Source of the DNA: Persicobacter diffluens | GTDB lineage: Bacteria; Bacteroidota; Bacteroidia; Cytophagales; Cyclobacteriaceae | NCBI RefSeq assembly: GCF_036244895.1 | Contig: NZ_BQKE01000005.1 | Span: 62,001 to 126,000, forward strand | Length of the DNA stretch: 64,000 nt | Direction: 5' to 3' | Part shown: in pieces, positions 10,428 to 20,820 of the stretch | Layout: the number at the start of each line of letters is the position of its first letter | How positions within the stretch are numbered: position 1 is the first letter of the stretch | The notes under the pieces: generated by a model | What the model saw: only the letters and a program-made list of their open reading frames with translations | Databases searched by the model: none | What the model was told of the DNA's origin: nothing | Translations under genes and position numbers: made by a program

Positions 10428-10575
10428 AACCCGAATTATTCACCGCTAAATTTCGTGAGTCGATATAAATATTAAATCATCAGGTTTTTTCGGTTTATTT
10501 TATCGAATTATCAATAGCTCAAATTCGGGTATGCTTGCTTTCTCCTCATTCATCTGCTTCGTTGGGGAAAATTCG
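10428..10575 (-). repeat. Dispersed repeat family S, copy S1
   Basis: Read on the minus strand it contains ATGAGGAGAAAGCAAGC, then AATTTGAGCTATTGATAATTC, and 80 bases later GACTCACGAAATTTAGCG and GTGAATAATTCGGGTTAA. The same blocks in the same order occur at 29855, 61076, 61640 and 63620. Confidence 0.75.
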
Positions 10576-10747
10576 AAATAGGAAACTATTCCTTCTTTTT
10601 TCCTGCCTAGCGGCTAAACGGGGATTTAAGTACGCATATCCGGGTTAATATTGGTAAAAACTAAAGCCTTAAACTAATATAAGCACTCTTTTTATAAAAA
10701 CTAGATTAAATCCCTATGGATGCATCATCCTGCAATATACAATTCAT

Positions 10748-10789
10748 AATAAACGAGCGACATGATTCATTTAGTGTCGCTCGTTTATT
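10748..10789 (-). terminator. Strong hairpin downstream of GH106 gene
   Basis: A perfect 15-base stem (AATAAACGAGCGACA / TGTCGCTCGTTTATT) with a 12-base loop, 13 bases past the stop at 10802. The T-run after the stem on the minus strand is poor, so it may act as a terminator or as an mRNA 3'-end stabiliser. Confidence 0.65.
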
Positions 10790-10801
10790 TGATTTCAATG
10801 C

Positions 10802-13800
10802 TTATTGTTCTGGTAGTCGATGTTCATAAATCTTAAGATTCACCGGCCCTAACAATCCTGAAGGCTGTAATTTACTTTTCATGTTCGGATATTCATTCGT
10901 GCTTAATATTCGGGCATAAGCAGGGATCCGTTGTTCATAGATGATCCGGTTAAAAAAGGTGCTCGCCACTTCCACCTGTAATAAGTTCTCTCCTATTTTC
11001 AGGTTTTCTTTAAGGCTTGCCTGATAAGGTGCACACCAATTGCTTGGATGTCGATGCCCATTTACGATCACCTGTGCAGTGCCGGCAACTTCCCCTAAGT
11101 CAACCATTAACTTTCCTTTTTGAATCATCTCATACTGCTCGGAGGTTAAGAAAAATTTCTTTTCATATTGCACCATTCCAGAGTAATAATGAATGTCATC
11201 ACATGCAATAGTACTCCAACTTTGCAAGTACGCAAAATGCTGAGGGGATTTAGGTCCTCCAAGAGAAGGGTCAAAAGTCAATGTCCAATCGAAGCTCAAA
11301 TCCACTTCCTCCTTCAGCACCAAAGTATTATAAGAGACTTGGCTGTCCTTATTCGGCTCATCGGTCAGCACGAAAAACATGCTCTCGTTTGGGGCAAAAG
11401 TATGGTTTATGATTATTCGGTTATCTTCTCTTTTCCATTTATCACAAGCCCTTACAGAACCGGTTAGCGGATCAAATAATTGGGGTTGTTTTCGATCAGC
11501 ATTAAAAATCAGCCTTGCCTTCCGGGAGGTCTTTTCATTTTGATTGACTACAAAATAAATATCCTGCTTGTGATCTTTTCGGTGCGTCCAAATAATATCA
11601 TGGGGATTATAGCAATCTTCCACCTCTAAATCTGCTAATTGCTGATCAAGTTGCAAAAGTTGTTCGAGCGGCATATTTTGAACAATTCGTCCCTTGCCCA
11701 AAGCATGAACTTTTTGCCCCTTGGATGGCCACATTTTCTCACAAATTTGCTGAAATTCTTTTTCCCTGAGTCGATCCACTAATCCATCCGTACGGGCAGG
11801 AGCCTGCCCAACGATGGTCAATCCTTGTTTAGCAAGTTGATAGAGTTGCTGAATGATTTTTGGACTGGCTGTCCATTGATCATGATGAGGAAGGACCAGG
11901 TATTTGTACTCCATCCCGCTTTTAAGTCGTAATCTACCAGCCTTCACCTGTGCCTGGATTAATAATATCTCAGCATTGATGCCATCATAGTCATAGCCAT
12001 TTGGCAAAGCAGGTTTAAGGTATTGTCGCCCGGGTACAAATTTGAGGCTTCCTTCCCCAATGAAATAGGCAAAATCCGCAACATGCTGCCCTTTCTGCAA
12101 CATATAATTACATCGGCTCAGATATTGATGAAAAGAATCGCTGTAATTCCACCAGGGCACGTTGGTATCCAGCGCAGCACTACCGACCGTAATGCCGGGT
12201 TTGGCATCAGGTTGAAATTTATGAGAAAAGACCGAAAAGATGACTTGATTTAGTCCGTTACAAAATGCCTCATCCGCTCTGTTTTTGTAAGCGGCCGGTA
12301 ACATGGCCCAGGCTTTAAATCTGGTAAATGCCTCCGCAGTGATATAAGGCTTGCCATAGATGTTCGCCGCCGAAGAAGCGGTGCGGATTGGATCACAAAA
12401 ATAGTCCATTACCCGGTTAGTCTCATCTACCCAAAATTCACACTGGGGAATATCTACTTTCCCGAAAGCGGTTAAACCATCAATATGAGGGTGAGGCATT
12501 GTGCCGTAACCATTTTGCGCGGAAGTTTTAAGTTTACGGTCATGGGCAAGAGTGGTATAATATTCGAAAAACTCCAGGTACAGGTCGGCAAGTGTTTTAC
12601 GATAATCGTACATAAACCTATTAGAAATTTCGCGACTTTCCACTATTCGGTGTGCCAAAATCGGTAGGTAAGGCTTTAGGTCGTAGCCATTTTTTTCCTG
12701 AAAAATCTGCATGAAATTATCCGTCCAGGTCGGTTGGATAGCTCCTTCGAGTGCCCCAATTTCCCAGCTATCGAATAATAAAGAGTTGAAGGTGGTACCA
12801 GTATGTTCACCTGCCACTTCAATCATAGGATCGATAGATTTTTCAAACAAGATATCCAAGGTTTTGGTATCAAAAGGATTGCCCTCATAACCTTGAGGTC
12901 GCAGGTGGCTTGCACTACGTGAATGCCCGGGCACCAGCACTTCACAAAAACGTAAAATGGTCCAACGCCCTTCCGGTGCCGCCCATTGAAGTACCCCTTC
13001 TTCATTCATTTGATCGGATAAATCAATGACTTCAGACGTTTGTATATCAGCCTCCTGAGCTTGAGAATAATAATCGTTTACGACCAAATTGCCCCCATCA
13101 GCCTTAGCAGGATAATCCCATACCCCTTGGTTCGCTGTTTTGGTTTTCCACCATTTAATTCCTTCCCGAACAGGAGATTTATCATTAGCCCGAAGGAGCC
13201 AGGCCTCTCCGATCATGATATTCTCATTGTAATCTGTTTGAAATACCAATCGGAATTTATGCCCCTTCGTAGGCCTAAACTCGACCAATTTTTCCTGATC
13301 GGATTGCATTTGAAACTGATGGATTACATCATAGATTCCTTTTGAATCTGCTCGCTCCAATCGACAGTTCCACATGCGCTGATCACCATTATCCTTAGCT
13401 TTAGGACTAATGAACAACTGCTCAAAAAGGTAGTCCTGTTCATATTCCCATTCCAGCCACTGTTGGTCAAAAGTACCATTGGCTTTATAACTAATAAATG
13501 GGGTATGAGGATCCATGTCCACCACATTTTCGGCAGTATAAACCTGCTGGAAGAAATAGGCTTTTTCGTGTCCGGAATCCGTCACTTTTAAGGGCTTTGG
13601 TGGATGACTCCCTTTTTCCGGAATGGCCAAAACAGCTATTTCCTTCTTATAACCTTCCGGCAGTTCTGGAAGTGGAAGTTGTTGATGGATTTGTTGTCCC
13701 CCTTGCAGCGTCGTTTCTGCAAAAGTAATCCGCTTTGCTCCCTGCTCTTTCGTAAAATGCTGACTCCCTAATCCCCAACCTGCCGTAGGGACTTTTCGAA

Positions 13801-14119
13801 AAGTAAGTCCATTTTTTTTTGCCTCGTCTAAAGCAAACCTAAAGTGCTTCATCCATTTTTCATCATGAATGGTCGTATCGCAAAAACAATGGCCTTCAAT
13901 ATCAAAGTGTTCCACCATTGATATCCCTTTGTCGGCCAATGCTTTCATGTCATGGGCAATGCCTTCATCGGAAACACAACCGCCTATCCACCGCCAAATG
14001 GTTCCTGGTTGGTATTCTTTTGGCGGTTGGGTAAACTGCTGTTCTATATTTTGGCTGTTGGCTTGTAGGGAAGCCCAAAGAAAAAGTACTCCTGTAATTG
14101 AAAAAATGGAAAACCTCAT
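10802..14119 (-). CDS. GH106 alpha-L-rhamnosidase
   Basis: 1105 residues with a signal peptide (about 1-23, ending LQANSQ). The size and motifs fit glycoside hydrolase family 106, inverting exo-alpha-L-rhamnosidases first defined from pectin and gum degraders. Visible blocks include GTIWRWIGGCVSDEGI near the N-terminus, MVEHFDIEGH, LLFDSWEIGALEG (E453) and PYITAEAFTRFKAW (E596), the last two being candidate catalytic glutamates by family resemblance. The C-terminal region (about 960-1100) is a GH2-like beta-sandwich with VIVNGHRHPSNWCAPYQ. The sulfatase gene ends only 49 bases upstream, so the two are likely one operon: desulfation then rhamnose removal. Together with the RhaT-like gene at 62.3 kb it is the main sign that the substrate contains L-rhamnose. 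Confidence 0.88.
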   Translation of the reverse strand: MRFSIFSITGVLFLWASLQANSQNIEQQFTQPPKEYQPGTIWRWIGGCVSDEGIAHDMKALADKGISMVEHFDIEGHCFCDTTIHDEKWMKHFRFALDEAKKNGLTFRKVPTAGWGLGSQHFTKEQGAKRITFAETTLQGGQQIHQQLPLPELPEGYKKEIAVLAIPEKGSHPPKPLKVTDSGHEKAYFFQQVYTAENVVDMDPHTPFISYKANGTFDQQWLEWEYEQDYLFEQLFISPKAKDNGDQRMWNCRLERADSKGIYDVIHQFQMQSDQEKLVEFRPTKGHKFRLVFQTDYNENIMIGEAWLLRANDKSPVREGIKWWKTKTANQGVWDYPAKADGGNLVVNDYYSQAQEADIQTSEVIDLSDQMNEEGVLQWAAPEGRWTILRFCEVLVPGHSRSASHLRPQGYEGNPFDTKTLDILFEKSIDPMIEVAGEHTGTTFNSLLFDSWEIGALEGAIQPTWTDNFMQIFQEKNGYDLKPYLPILAHRIVESREISNRFMYDYRKTLADLYLEFFEYYTTLAHDRKLKTSAQNGYGTMPHPHIDGLTAFGKVDIPQCEFWVDETNRVMDYFCDPIRTASSAANIYGKPYITAEAFTRFKAWAMLPAAYKNRADEAFCNGLNQVIFSVFSHKFQPDAKPGITVGSAALDTNVPWWNYSDSFHQYLSRCNYMLQKGQHVADFAYFIGEGSLKFVPGRQYLKPALPNGYDYDGINAEILLIQAQVKAGRLRLKSGMEYKYLVLPHHDQWTASPKIIQQLYQLAKQGLTIVGQAPARTDGLVDRLREKEFQQICEKMWPSKGQKVHALGKGRIVQNMPLEQLLQLDQQLADLEVEDCYNPHDIIWTHRKDHKQDIYFVVNQNEKTSRKARLIFNADRKQPQLFDPLTGSVRACDKWKREDNRIIINHTFAPNESMFFVLTDEPNKDSQVSYNTLVLKEEVDLSFDWTLTFDPSLGGPKSPQHFAYLQSWSTIACDDIHYYSGMVQYEKKFFLTSEQYEMIQKGKLMVDLGEVAGTAQVIVNGHRHPSNWCAPYQASLKENLKIGENLLQVEVASTFFNRIIYEQRIPAYARILSTNEYPNMKSKLQPSGLLGPVNLKIYEHRLPEQ

Positions 14120-14168
14120 GATGTGAAAAATTATATAGATCCCTTATTTAGACATTGATCCTAAGTAA

Positions 14169-16094
14169 TTAGGACCCCTGCTCGTAGGCCTGCAATAACC
14201 TGCTGAGCTTATTCTTGATATATTTATCGCTGAGGTCATCAAAGGCATCAGACTGCTCAAGCGCTTTTAATTTGGTGTAAATTTCTGCAGATTTTATTGC
14301 TCGTTCATCCAGGATATTACAAACTCGAAGAACGACGTATGGATTCTGATGTGATAAAAGTTTGGCCAATTCATCTGCTCCTACCTTCTTTTCTCCTAAA
14401 ACTAATAGAGCCTCTGCGCTGGTGGCGGCTACATCGCCGGACTCATCTTTTAAAGTCATTTTAAGCGCCTTGATGACCGCTTTTTTCTCTTTTCTATTCA
14501 TCTTCAGGTCCGTTTGTAAAAAGGCGGTCGCACCCCAAAAACGTATGGCTGCGGTTTCACTTTTCAAATACTGAAGCGCTTCATTTGCTGAAGGTTCCTT
14601 TGTACAATGGCGAGCAGCTTGAATAATGTTCGCCATTCCCTGACTATCCGCGTATGCCTGATAAGTCGTCTCCCCTTTCTCGGAGGCCGCAAAATATTCC
14701 CCTTCAGGGATAAAGCCAATATCTCCAGTTACCTGCATTTCGGTAAAGAGCGCTTGTCGCATTTTCTTTAGCAAGTCCTGATATTCGGGAAGCAATGCCA
14801 GATTGTTGACATTGAAAGGATCCTTATTTACATCATATAATTCTTCCACTGCTTTTGGGGTAAAAAAGCGATCCTCAACTTTACTTAATTTCCCTTCCAA
14901 ATGAAGACGCTCCCAATCCTGCATGCTTTGGGCATTCCATAGGTATTTAATCCACTGCCCCTGTGGTCGATGCGGGTTGAAATTTCTGATATAACGATAA
15001 TTTTTAGAACGAACGGTACGGATCAAGTCATAGCTTTCATCCATACGGCCACGGAAGCCATAAGCCATCCGATCTTCAGCTAAATTCGGATCAAAAATAG
15101 GCTTTCCAGTCATATAGTCAGGGGCTTCAATTCCGGCAAATGCCAATAGCGTTGGTGCCATATCCACCAAACTCACGACCTGATCGGTTCGTCTTTTGGT
15201 CTTGATGCCAAATGCCTGCTGATATTTTTCCGGAACCTGCATCATCATCGGAATTTTAAGACCTGTTTCGAAGGTAAAGCGTTTACTGCGACCAAATACC
15301 CCACCGTGGTCACTGGTGTATATCACAATGGTATTGTCCAATTCACCCGAGTCCTTTAAAAATTGCATCGCTAAAGCAAACTCCATGTCCAATCGTTGCA
15401 TACATTCATAGTAAAGGGCGAGTTCCGCTCTAACCGAAGGAATATTAGGTAGGTAATCTGGCACTAAAACCTTCTCTGGATCCATCTTCACAATTGACCT
15501 TTCCAAACTATCCAACTTGTGCGCTCCGAGGTACTTCATTGTTCCTTTAAAATAATCCTCAATTTTTCCAGGGCGCAGCTTATCCTCATGAGTCATCCAG
15601 GTGTTGTAAAAGACAAAAAATGGCTGATTCGACGCACGACCTTTAAGTGCATCTTTCAGATCCCACCATTGATCAATATCCCAGGTGCCGGCCTGTTGAG
15701 GGATATTATAATCTCGTTTGATACGCAGACTGGTGAAATAGCCCGCCTCTTTTAGGTATTGCGGAAAAAAGCGAATACCTGTCGGTAAATTCACTTTACT
15801 GCGCATATGTTCACTTCCCAAAGAAGAAGCGTGCATACCAGTGATCAAGGTAGAGCGCGAAGGTGCACAAACCGGGGCATTGGCAAAAGCATTATCAAAA
15901 ACCAATGCCTGTTCCCCGAACTTATCCATTGCAGGAGTATGAACGATTTCGTTACCATAAACCCCCAGTAAAGGGCTGTTGTCTTCACTCATAAACCAGA
16001 AGATATTGGGTAAATCCTGATTTTGACAGGTAGCGGAGGGCGCAAGCAATATCATCAGGCACCAAGAAAGGAATAATGTTGTATACTTTTTCAT
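14169..16094 (-). CDS. Family S1 sulfatase with C-terminal HEAT-like repeats
   Basis: 641 residues with a signal peptide (about 1-24). The canonical formylglycine motif C76-A-P-S-R-S-T-L-I-T-G is preceded by the metal-binding FWFMSEDNS segment and followed by YTSDHGGVFGRSK (second metal site). Residues about 505-635 are alpha-helical repeats of HEAT type (for example AAIRFWGATAFLQ and GDVAATSAEALLVLG), an extension seen in a subset of sulfatases related to heparan N-sulfatase. It is the first gene of a probable two-gene operon with GH106, and a terminator separates it from the giant gene upstream. It would remove sulfate from a sugar in the same glycan attacked by the rhamnosidase; the exact position is unknown. 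Confidence 0.92.
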   Translation of the reverse strand: MKKYTTLFLSWCLMILLAPSATCQNQDLPNIFWFMSEDNSPLLGVYGNEIVHTPAMDKFGEQALVFDNAFANAPVCAPSRSTLITGMHASSLGSEHMRSKVNLPTGIRFFPQYLKEAGYFTSLRIKRDYNIPQQAGTWDIDQWWDLKDALKGRASNQPFFVFYNTWMTHEDKLRPGKIEDYFKGTMKYLGAHKLDSLERSIVKMDPEKVLVPDYLPNIPSVRAELALYYECMQRLDMEFALAMQFLKDSGELDNTIVIYTSDHGGVFGRSKRFTFETGLKIPMMMQVPEKYQQAFGIKTKRRTDQVVSLVDMAPTLLAFAGIEAPDYMTGKPIFDPNLAEDRMAYGFRGRMDESYDLIRTVRSKNYRYIRNFNPHRPQGQWIKYLWNAQSMQDWERLHLEGKLSKVEDRFFTPKAVEELYDVNKDPFNVNNLALLPEYQDLLKKMRQALFTEMQVTGDIGFIPEGEYFAASEKGETTYQAYADSQGMANIIQAARHCTKEPSANEALQYLKSETAAIRFWGATAFLQTDLKMNRKEKKAVIKALKMTLKDESGDVAATSAEALLVLGEKKVGADELAKLLSHQNPYVVLRVCNILDERAIKSAEIYTKLKALEQSDAFDDLSDKYIKNKLSRLLQAYEQGS

Positions 16095-16397
16095 CGGAAA
16101 TTTTCATCTAATCACCACCAAAACTAATCTTTCCTCGGTCTGGAGTAGGGGTGAAAAAATCTAAAAACGCGTAATTTTTAACCCTTTGCGAGCAAATAGC
16201 CCAATGTCTCCTGCATTAGGCCAAAAAAAAGCCTGATCGAATGACCAGGCTCCCATTTTAATTATTGAAAAAAAGTAACAGTTCAAACGCTGGTGAATGT
16301 TACAGTGGGATAATCCATGCATTAGAAGCATCAATGACGGAATGCTTATTGAGCGGGGAAAAGAGCCGCGGGTTTCCCCACGGCCGAATATAACCTA
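16095..16397. other. Gene-free interval before the sulfatase-GH106 operon
   Basis: 303 bases holding the terminator of the giant gene (16222-16251) and, left of it, the presumed promoter of the sulfatase-GH106 pair. No repeat of family R or S is seen here. Confidence 0.6.
16222..16251 (-). terminator. Intrinsic terminator downstream of giant GH-A-like gene
   Basis: On the minus strand a 9-base stem (AGCCTGGTC / GATCAGGCT, one G-T pair) with loop ATTC is followed by a T8 run. Confidence 0.85.
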
Positions 16398-19300
16398 CTA
16401 TTTTTTTATAAATTTGACCGTATGTATGGCCTGACCACTGGTCACCTGAAGGAAATAAACCCCCTGACTTAAGTCCCCGACATATACGCGAGCATCGTCT
16501 TGCTTTTCTTGGTCCTTCAACAAAAGTCCCTGGTTATTAAATATTTTTAAGGTATAAGCCTGCTGATCTTCCATTTTAATGCTCAAATAATCGGTTACCG
16601 GGTTAGGTGCGATATGGATTTTCTGCTGCCCTTCTTCCGATGAAAGCGCATCACAATTCCCCTGATTACTGATAGCAACCACTAAGGTGCTCTTTTTTTC
16701 CTCCCCATCGGGGAAGATAGAAGCTGAAAGGGTTACTTCTCCATTGGATTCACATTGTCCCTCCGACTTTACATGCAATACCATCCCTATTTTTTGATTT
16801 TCAACGGCCATTCCATCCTCCATCTGTGCTTCCCACTCCACATTATCGTCATTGAAGAAATCCTCAGGGTTACCTTTAATTCTTACATACACCTCCCCTT
16901 TGTTCTCGGTAATATTAGGATCAGTGTAGGGTTCGAGTTCAATACTGGCATTGGATCTCAAATATTTAAAATCCCCAATGGCATAGGGATCATAGGCAAA
17001 GTCCTCCCCTTCAAATTCAATGATCAAAAGGCTGTGCTTTTTCAGTTGAATCAATTGTCCGTCTTTAATCTTTGCGTTGCTAACGTTGAGTGTCGTTTCC
17101 GAACTACTAAAACTATTCCCGGACAATTCATAGAAATCTGCGTTCACCTCCCCACTCAAAATTTCCGAAGGAATATTAAGCTGAACGGTGTAATCAGATT
17201 CAAAATCACGGCTAAACAAAGCAATAACATACTTACCGTTCACGTTTTTATAAAAATGTTGCCCGATCGGGTCAAACTCATAAGCCTCACCTGCCGCATT
17301 TTTCAGACTCGCCCCTGTTTCCACCGTAGCGTTCAAGACATCACCTACGGTATGCTGATTCAATAATTGTGCAACGGAATACAGCGGTCGCGGTGAATAG
17401 CCCGCTTCCGCGTTGGTAATTCTCCACTCTCCATTGGTCAGATGAAACAAGGTGGGATAAATTCCTCCTAATCGATTCATACTGAAAGCATAGTCAGAAA
17501 TCAGTAAGGCCTGCCCCAATTTACCATTATAAGAACTTGTCGTCGCATTGGTTTCATAAGCGTACATCGGCATTACATGCTTACCGAAACGGAACATGTC
17601 CACATAAAGTGTTTCAATAATACCGTGGAAACGTTTAGCAAAAAAAGCATATCGATTTTTATAATAATTGAGTTCACTGCCCTCTGGACCAATCGTATTG
17701 TCATAGCGGAAATCTCCCCCTAAATACCCTGAAACACCCAACACATCCAATGCGCCATTATCACCGGATAAAACCTGCTTGTTTTTGTCTCCACTACTCT
17801 CCTTATCCGGATATCTTCCAGAGTACACAATTTTAATCTTCTCTGGATCATAAGCCGGATGTGCCTTGATAATAGCCGCCATCTCACGACACCATTTGGC
17901 ATATTCCGCATAATTCTTACCAATTTCCGCCCTGTGCGCATCTCCCCCCCACACTTCATTTCCCAACTCAATCACAAAGGCAGGCAATTGGGGTAAAAAT
18001 GGGTCTTCATAGCCCTCAGCGGCTCTTAGCTGTCCTCCGGGCGTACTGCTATCCCCAGCGACATAATCCATTAATTTAATGAATGTCGCTTCAGAATCCG
18101 TCATATAATCCACCGAATTAGACACCCCTACCACCAAAGAAAAGGCGGCATCGGTTTCCACACAAAGTTCCATCACCTCTCCATAGGTGGCTACTTTATC
18201 CACTCCTGTAGAGGCTGCAAATGAGATTGAATTGGCTGTAATCGCCCCCCATCTGATATTTTTCGGTTCCATTTCCATACATACCCGTCGAATATCCTCG
18301 TTGCGAGTTAGAGAACCATCATAGTAAGGACCATTAATCCCGATACCCGTATTGTAGGCAATCGGTTCAGGCAATAAATGAAGGGCCGCAACCTTGGCTC
18401 CGAATTCTGTGAAGTTAGGGTCAAAAGTAGTAGTGCTAAAAGAGAAGACTTTACTTTTAACAGATTCATTACCTGAAGCATCCACAGCAACAATCTCAAT
18501 ATCATAACTTTGCTCCGGCTTAAGATTGGTTAATACGGCAGAGCTGGCCTTTACACGATCCTGACTGTACAAATTACCATCTACATAAAGGTAATATCCC
18601 ACCACGGTCGTTTCCTGATCTTGGGCACCGCTCCAACTCACCTTCACGGACACCCCTGAACTTTGATCAAGGTTCAACGCTGTAGGAGGCGTAGGTGGTA
18701 GCAAGTCTTGTTGATAAGTTGTAAAAGTCTCAATATTTGAAATCAAGGATTCATTTCCCAAAGCATCCAGGGCGGTTACAGCCAGCGCATAATGTGTTTC
18801 AGCCTCCAGATCAGTGATCACATACTCCGTATCCTTGGCATGAGCCATTAGCATTCCATTGAGGTAAATATTATAACCCACCACTTTTTTGTTATCAGTT
18901 GCTGCCGTCCAGCTTACATGTGCCTGGTGGGTTTCGATAATATCTGTTTTTAAATCCGTTGGTGTACTTGGCAATTCATCGTCCCATGAATGATAAGTAT
19001 AGGTAGCAGGAATTAATTGTTCGTTGATATTAGCATCCGTGCTACTCCACATCAATTGAAAGCGAGGTGGCCCCACCACCTGGTGGTGGCTACAATAAAT
19101 ACCATATACTTTTCCTTTTTCAAGATAGATATCATCGGATACTGGTGAATCTATATCATGCTTATCATAAAGCATAAATCGATCTCTTTGTAACTCCGTT
19201 GTTTCACTGAAAAATACTCGTCCCGGTTCATGTGCATACAAATGAAACTTATAATTTCCACTTACCGGAGGGGTGATGTAACCCGTGAGCGTAGCAGTAA

Positions 19301-20657
19301 AGAAATCGTCTTTTTTCTGCCCGCCAATAATCCCTACAGTCAGCGGGATGTCATCCCAATTTAGCTCATCATAAGGCATAATAGAATTAGGAGTGATCTC
19401 CTCATAAACCGATGCGGTTAGTTCGGTAGGATATTCTTCCTTCCAGAATTCTATATCATACATGGAAAATGCCCATCCCTTCGCATCGTAATCTGTTACC
19501 TCTACATGGGTACTTTGAGAAAAAGTCGATTCTCCAGCATCAACTGTAACATTCACCATTGTGCTTCCTTCCCCTTTTTTCAGATTGACGATGGCTACGG
19601 CAAATCTGCTATTGGCTGTATATTGTACTTCTTGGAGCTCTGCAAAATCAGCATCATCAAAAGTTACCTCGAAACTAAGTTCCCCCTGAGGATCTTCCTT
19701 TAGGTTACTTATCAAAAAATATTGCTGACTTTGATGTTGATTGAGGCGTACCACTTCCGGCAAGGTAAAGGTGGCCGGATTATTAATAAAATCAAGATTT
19801 TCTGCTTGCTGTACCTGAATTAGCTTCGTTTCGCCATTCCCCTTAATGGTGAAAGACCCTGAGCGCTCGATCAGCGGATTAGCAGCTGCGACAATCGACA
19901 GTGTGGCATCTCCGGTTCCACTCATCGGGCTAATCGACAACCATGGGGTGGTATTGGTGATAAACCAACTTACATTCGATGAAATTTCCATCGATTGGGT
20001 GGCTCCCTCACTTGGAAATGAAAAGGAAGAAGCATCAATATTTAAATAGTTATTGTTTTCAGCTACTTCACCATTGGCAATGAAGTCCATACCCTCACCA
20101 AGGCCAAAGCCCACGGCTGTATATTTATCGTTAACTCCATAAATATAAATCCGAAATTCTACGGGCTCAAAAAGGTTTTGGTGATCGTTTACCGTCATGA
20201 TTTGTCGCGGGTTGTCTCCATTACCTTGCATAGCAAATGTAGCCAGCACCTTTTCCGTATCAAAACCATTAACACTGGATAATAGGGCAAAATTACGCTC
20301 CATATTTTGGCTTACCGGCCTTAGGTCAATATTGCTCAGGGAAAATACCTTTCCTTCTTCAGGCGTTACCGTAAAAGTGAAATATTCACCTTTATCCAAC
20401 GCCTCTTGTAAGGTCAGTGCTTCCTGAAATTTAGCCGTAAACCCATGGGATCGGTAATTAATTGGTTCTAGTCCCTGCCCTAAAGTCATTTCACTCACGG
20501 TAATCCCTTCCGCATGGCTAATGGCAGTACTGCTTGCAGCACCATTCATATCCTGAAATTCCCACTGAATAATTTCCTGAGCCTTTGCCATAAAGGAGGA
20601 AGTTATTATAAAAAGAATAAGTAGATACCGGTTGAGATTGGTATTTGTAAAAATCAT
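16398..20657 (-). CDS. T9SS-secreted BACON-PA14-FN3 putative clan GH-A glycosidase
   Basis: 1419 residues with a signal peptide ending FMAKAQ at about 27. Domains in order: jelly-roll-like module (28-200, same type as in the left-edge gene); BACON domain (203-285, PWLSISPMSGTG); Ig/Calx-like segment (290-385); PA14 domain (about 395-550, with HLYAHEPGRVFFSE); two FN3 domains (562-742); putative catalytic barrel (745-1175); T9SS type A sorting domain (about 1340-1419, IAPNPVTDYLS). In the catalytic part FVIELGNEVWGG gives candidate acid/base E901, and MYAYETNATTS gives candidate nucleophile E1035. The small beta-domain that follows (FSRDFESDYTVQLNIPS) recalls GH51/GH39-like enzymes. It is clearly paralogous to the gene at 40742-44890. 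Family number and substrate are unknown. It is flanked by terminators on both sides and appears monocistronic. Confidence 0.78.
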   Translation of the reverse strand: MIFTNTNLNRYLLILFIITSSFMAKAQEIIQWEFQDMNGAASSTAISHAEGITVSEMTLGQGLEPINYRSHGFTAKFQEALTLQEALDKGEYFTFTVTPEEGKVFSLSNIDLRPVSQNMERNFALLSSVNGFDTEKVLATFAMQGNGDNPRQIMTVNDHQNLFEPVEFRIYIYGVNDKYTAVGFGLGEGMDFIANGEVAENNNYLNIDASSFSFPSEGATQSMEISSNVSWFITNTTPWLSISPMSGTGDATLSIVAAANPLIERSGSFTIKGNGETKLIQVQQAENLDFINNPATFTLPEVVRLNQHQSQQYFLISNLKEDPQGELSFEVTFDDADFAELQEVQYTANSRFAVAIVNLKKGEGSTMVNVTVDAGESTFSQSTHVEVTDYDAKGWAFSMYDIEFWKEEYPTELTASVYEEITPNSIMPYDELNWDDIPLTVGIIGGQKKDDFFTATLTGYITPPVSGNYKFHLYAHEPGRVFFSETTELQRDRFMLYDKHDIDSPVSDDIYLEKGKVYGIYCSHHQVVGPPRFQLMWSSTDANINEQLIPATYTYHSWDDELPSTPTDLKTDIIETHQAHVSWTAATDNKKVVGYNIYLNGMLMAHAKDTEYVITDLEAETHYALAVTALDALGNESLISNIETFTTYQQDLLPPTPPTALNLDQSSGVSVKVSWSGAQDQETTVVGYYLYVDGNLYSQDRVKASSAVLTNLKPEQSYDIEIVAVDASGNESVKSKVFSFSTTTFDPNFTEFGAKVAALHLLPEPIAYNTGIGINGPYYDGSLTRNEDIRRVCMEMEPKNIRWGAITANSISFAASTGVDKVATYGEVMELCVETDAAFSLVVGVSNSVDYMTDSEATFIKLMDYVAGDSSTPGGQLRAAEGYEDPFLPQLPAFVIELGNEVWGGDAHRAEIGKNYAEYAKWCREMAAIIKAHPAYDPEKIKIVYSGRYPDKESSGDKNKQVLSGDNGALDVLGVSGYLGGDFRYDNTIGPEGSELNYYKNRYAFFAKRFHGIIETLYVDMFRFGKHVMPMYAYETNATTSSYNGKLGQALLISDYAFSMNRLGGIYPTLFHLTNGEWRITNAEAGYSPRPLYSVAQLLNQHTVGDVLNATVETGASLKNAAGEAYEFDPIGQHFYKNVNGKYVIALFSRDFESDYTVQLNIPSEILSGEVNADFYELSGNSFSSSETTLNVSNAKIKDGQLIQLKKHSLLIIEFEGEDFAYDPYAIGDFKYLRSNASIELEPYTDPNITENKGEVYVRIKGNPEDFFNDDNVEWEAQMEDGMAVENQKIGMVLHVKSEGQCESNGEVTLSASIFPDGEEKKSTLVVAISNQGNCDALSSEEGQQKIHIAPNPVTDYLSIKMEDQQAYTLKIFNNQGLLLKDQEKQDDARVYVGDLSQGVYFLQVTSGQAIHTVKFIKK

Positions 20658-20791
20658 AGCATTTAAATTAAATCACTAAAAAATATTGATTTCAAAGTAA
20701 TGTTAAAATGCAATTCCCGAGGGCAATTTTTGTCTGTAATCGTGTCATTTTTACGCTATCAAAAACCCATAAACCACTCATTTATAGGAAT

Positions 20792-20816
20792 AAAAAAAAG
20801 ACCCCTGAGGGTCTTT
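20792..20816 (-). terminator. Intrinsic terminator downstream of GH2 gene
   Basis: On the minus strand AAAGACCC / GGGTCTTT pair around a 4-base loop and run into further T residues, five bases after the GH2 stop codon. Confidence 0.85.
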
Positions 20817-20820
20817 CTAT

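Larger units (their letters stand above)
10315..10801. other. Gene-free interval with repeat S1 and a hairpin
   Basis: 487 bases without a gene. It holds family S copy S1 (10428-10575, minus orientation) and the hairpin beyond the GH106 stop (10748-10789). The promoter of the esterase is presumably at the left end, but I see no confident match to a Bacteroidota promoter. Confidence 0.6.

Noticed and set aside
16755..17366. 203-codon open frame antisense to the giant gene at 16398-20657
   Set aside because: It lies wholly inside a well-supported gene with clear domains, and its translation shows no domain, signal peptide or other family feature.
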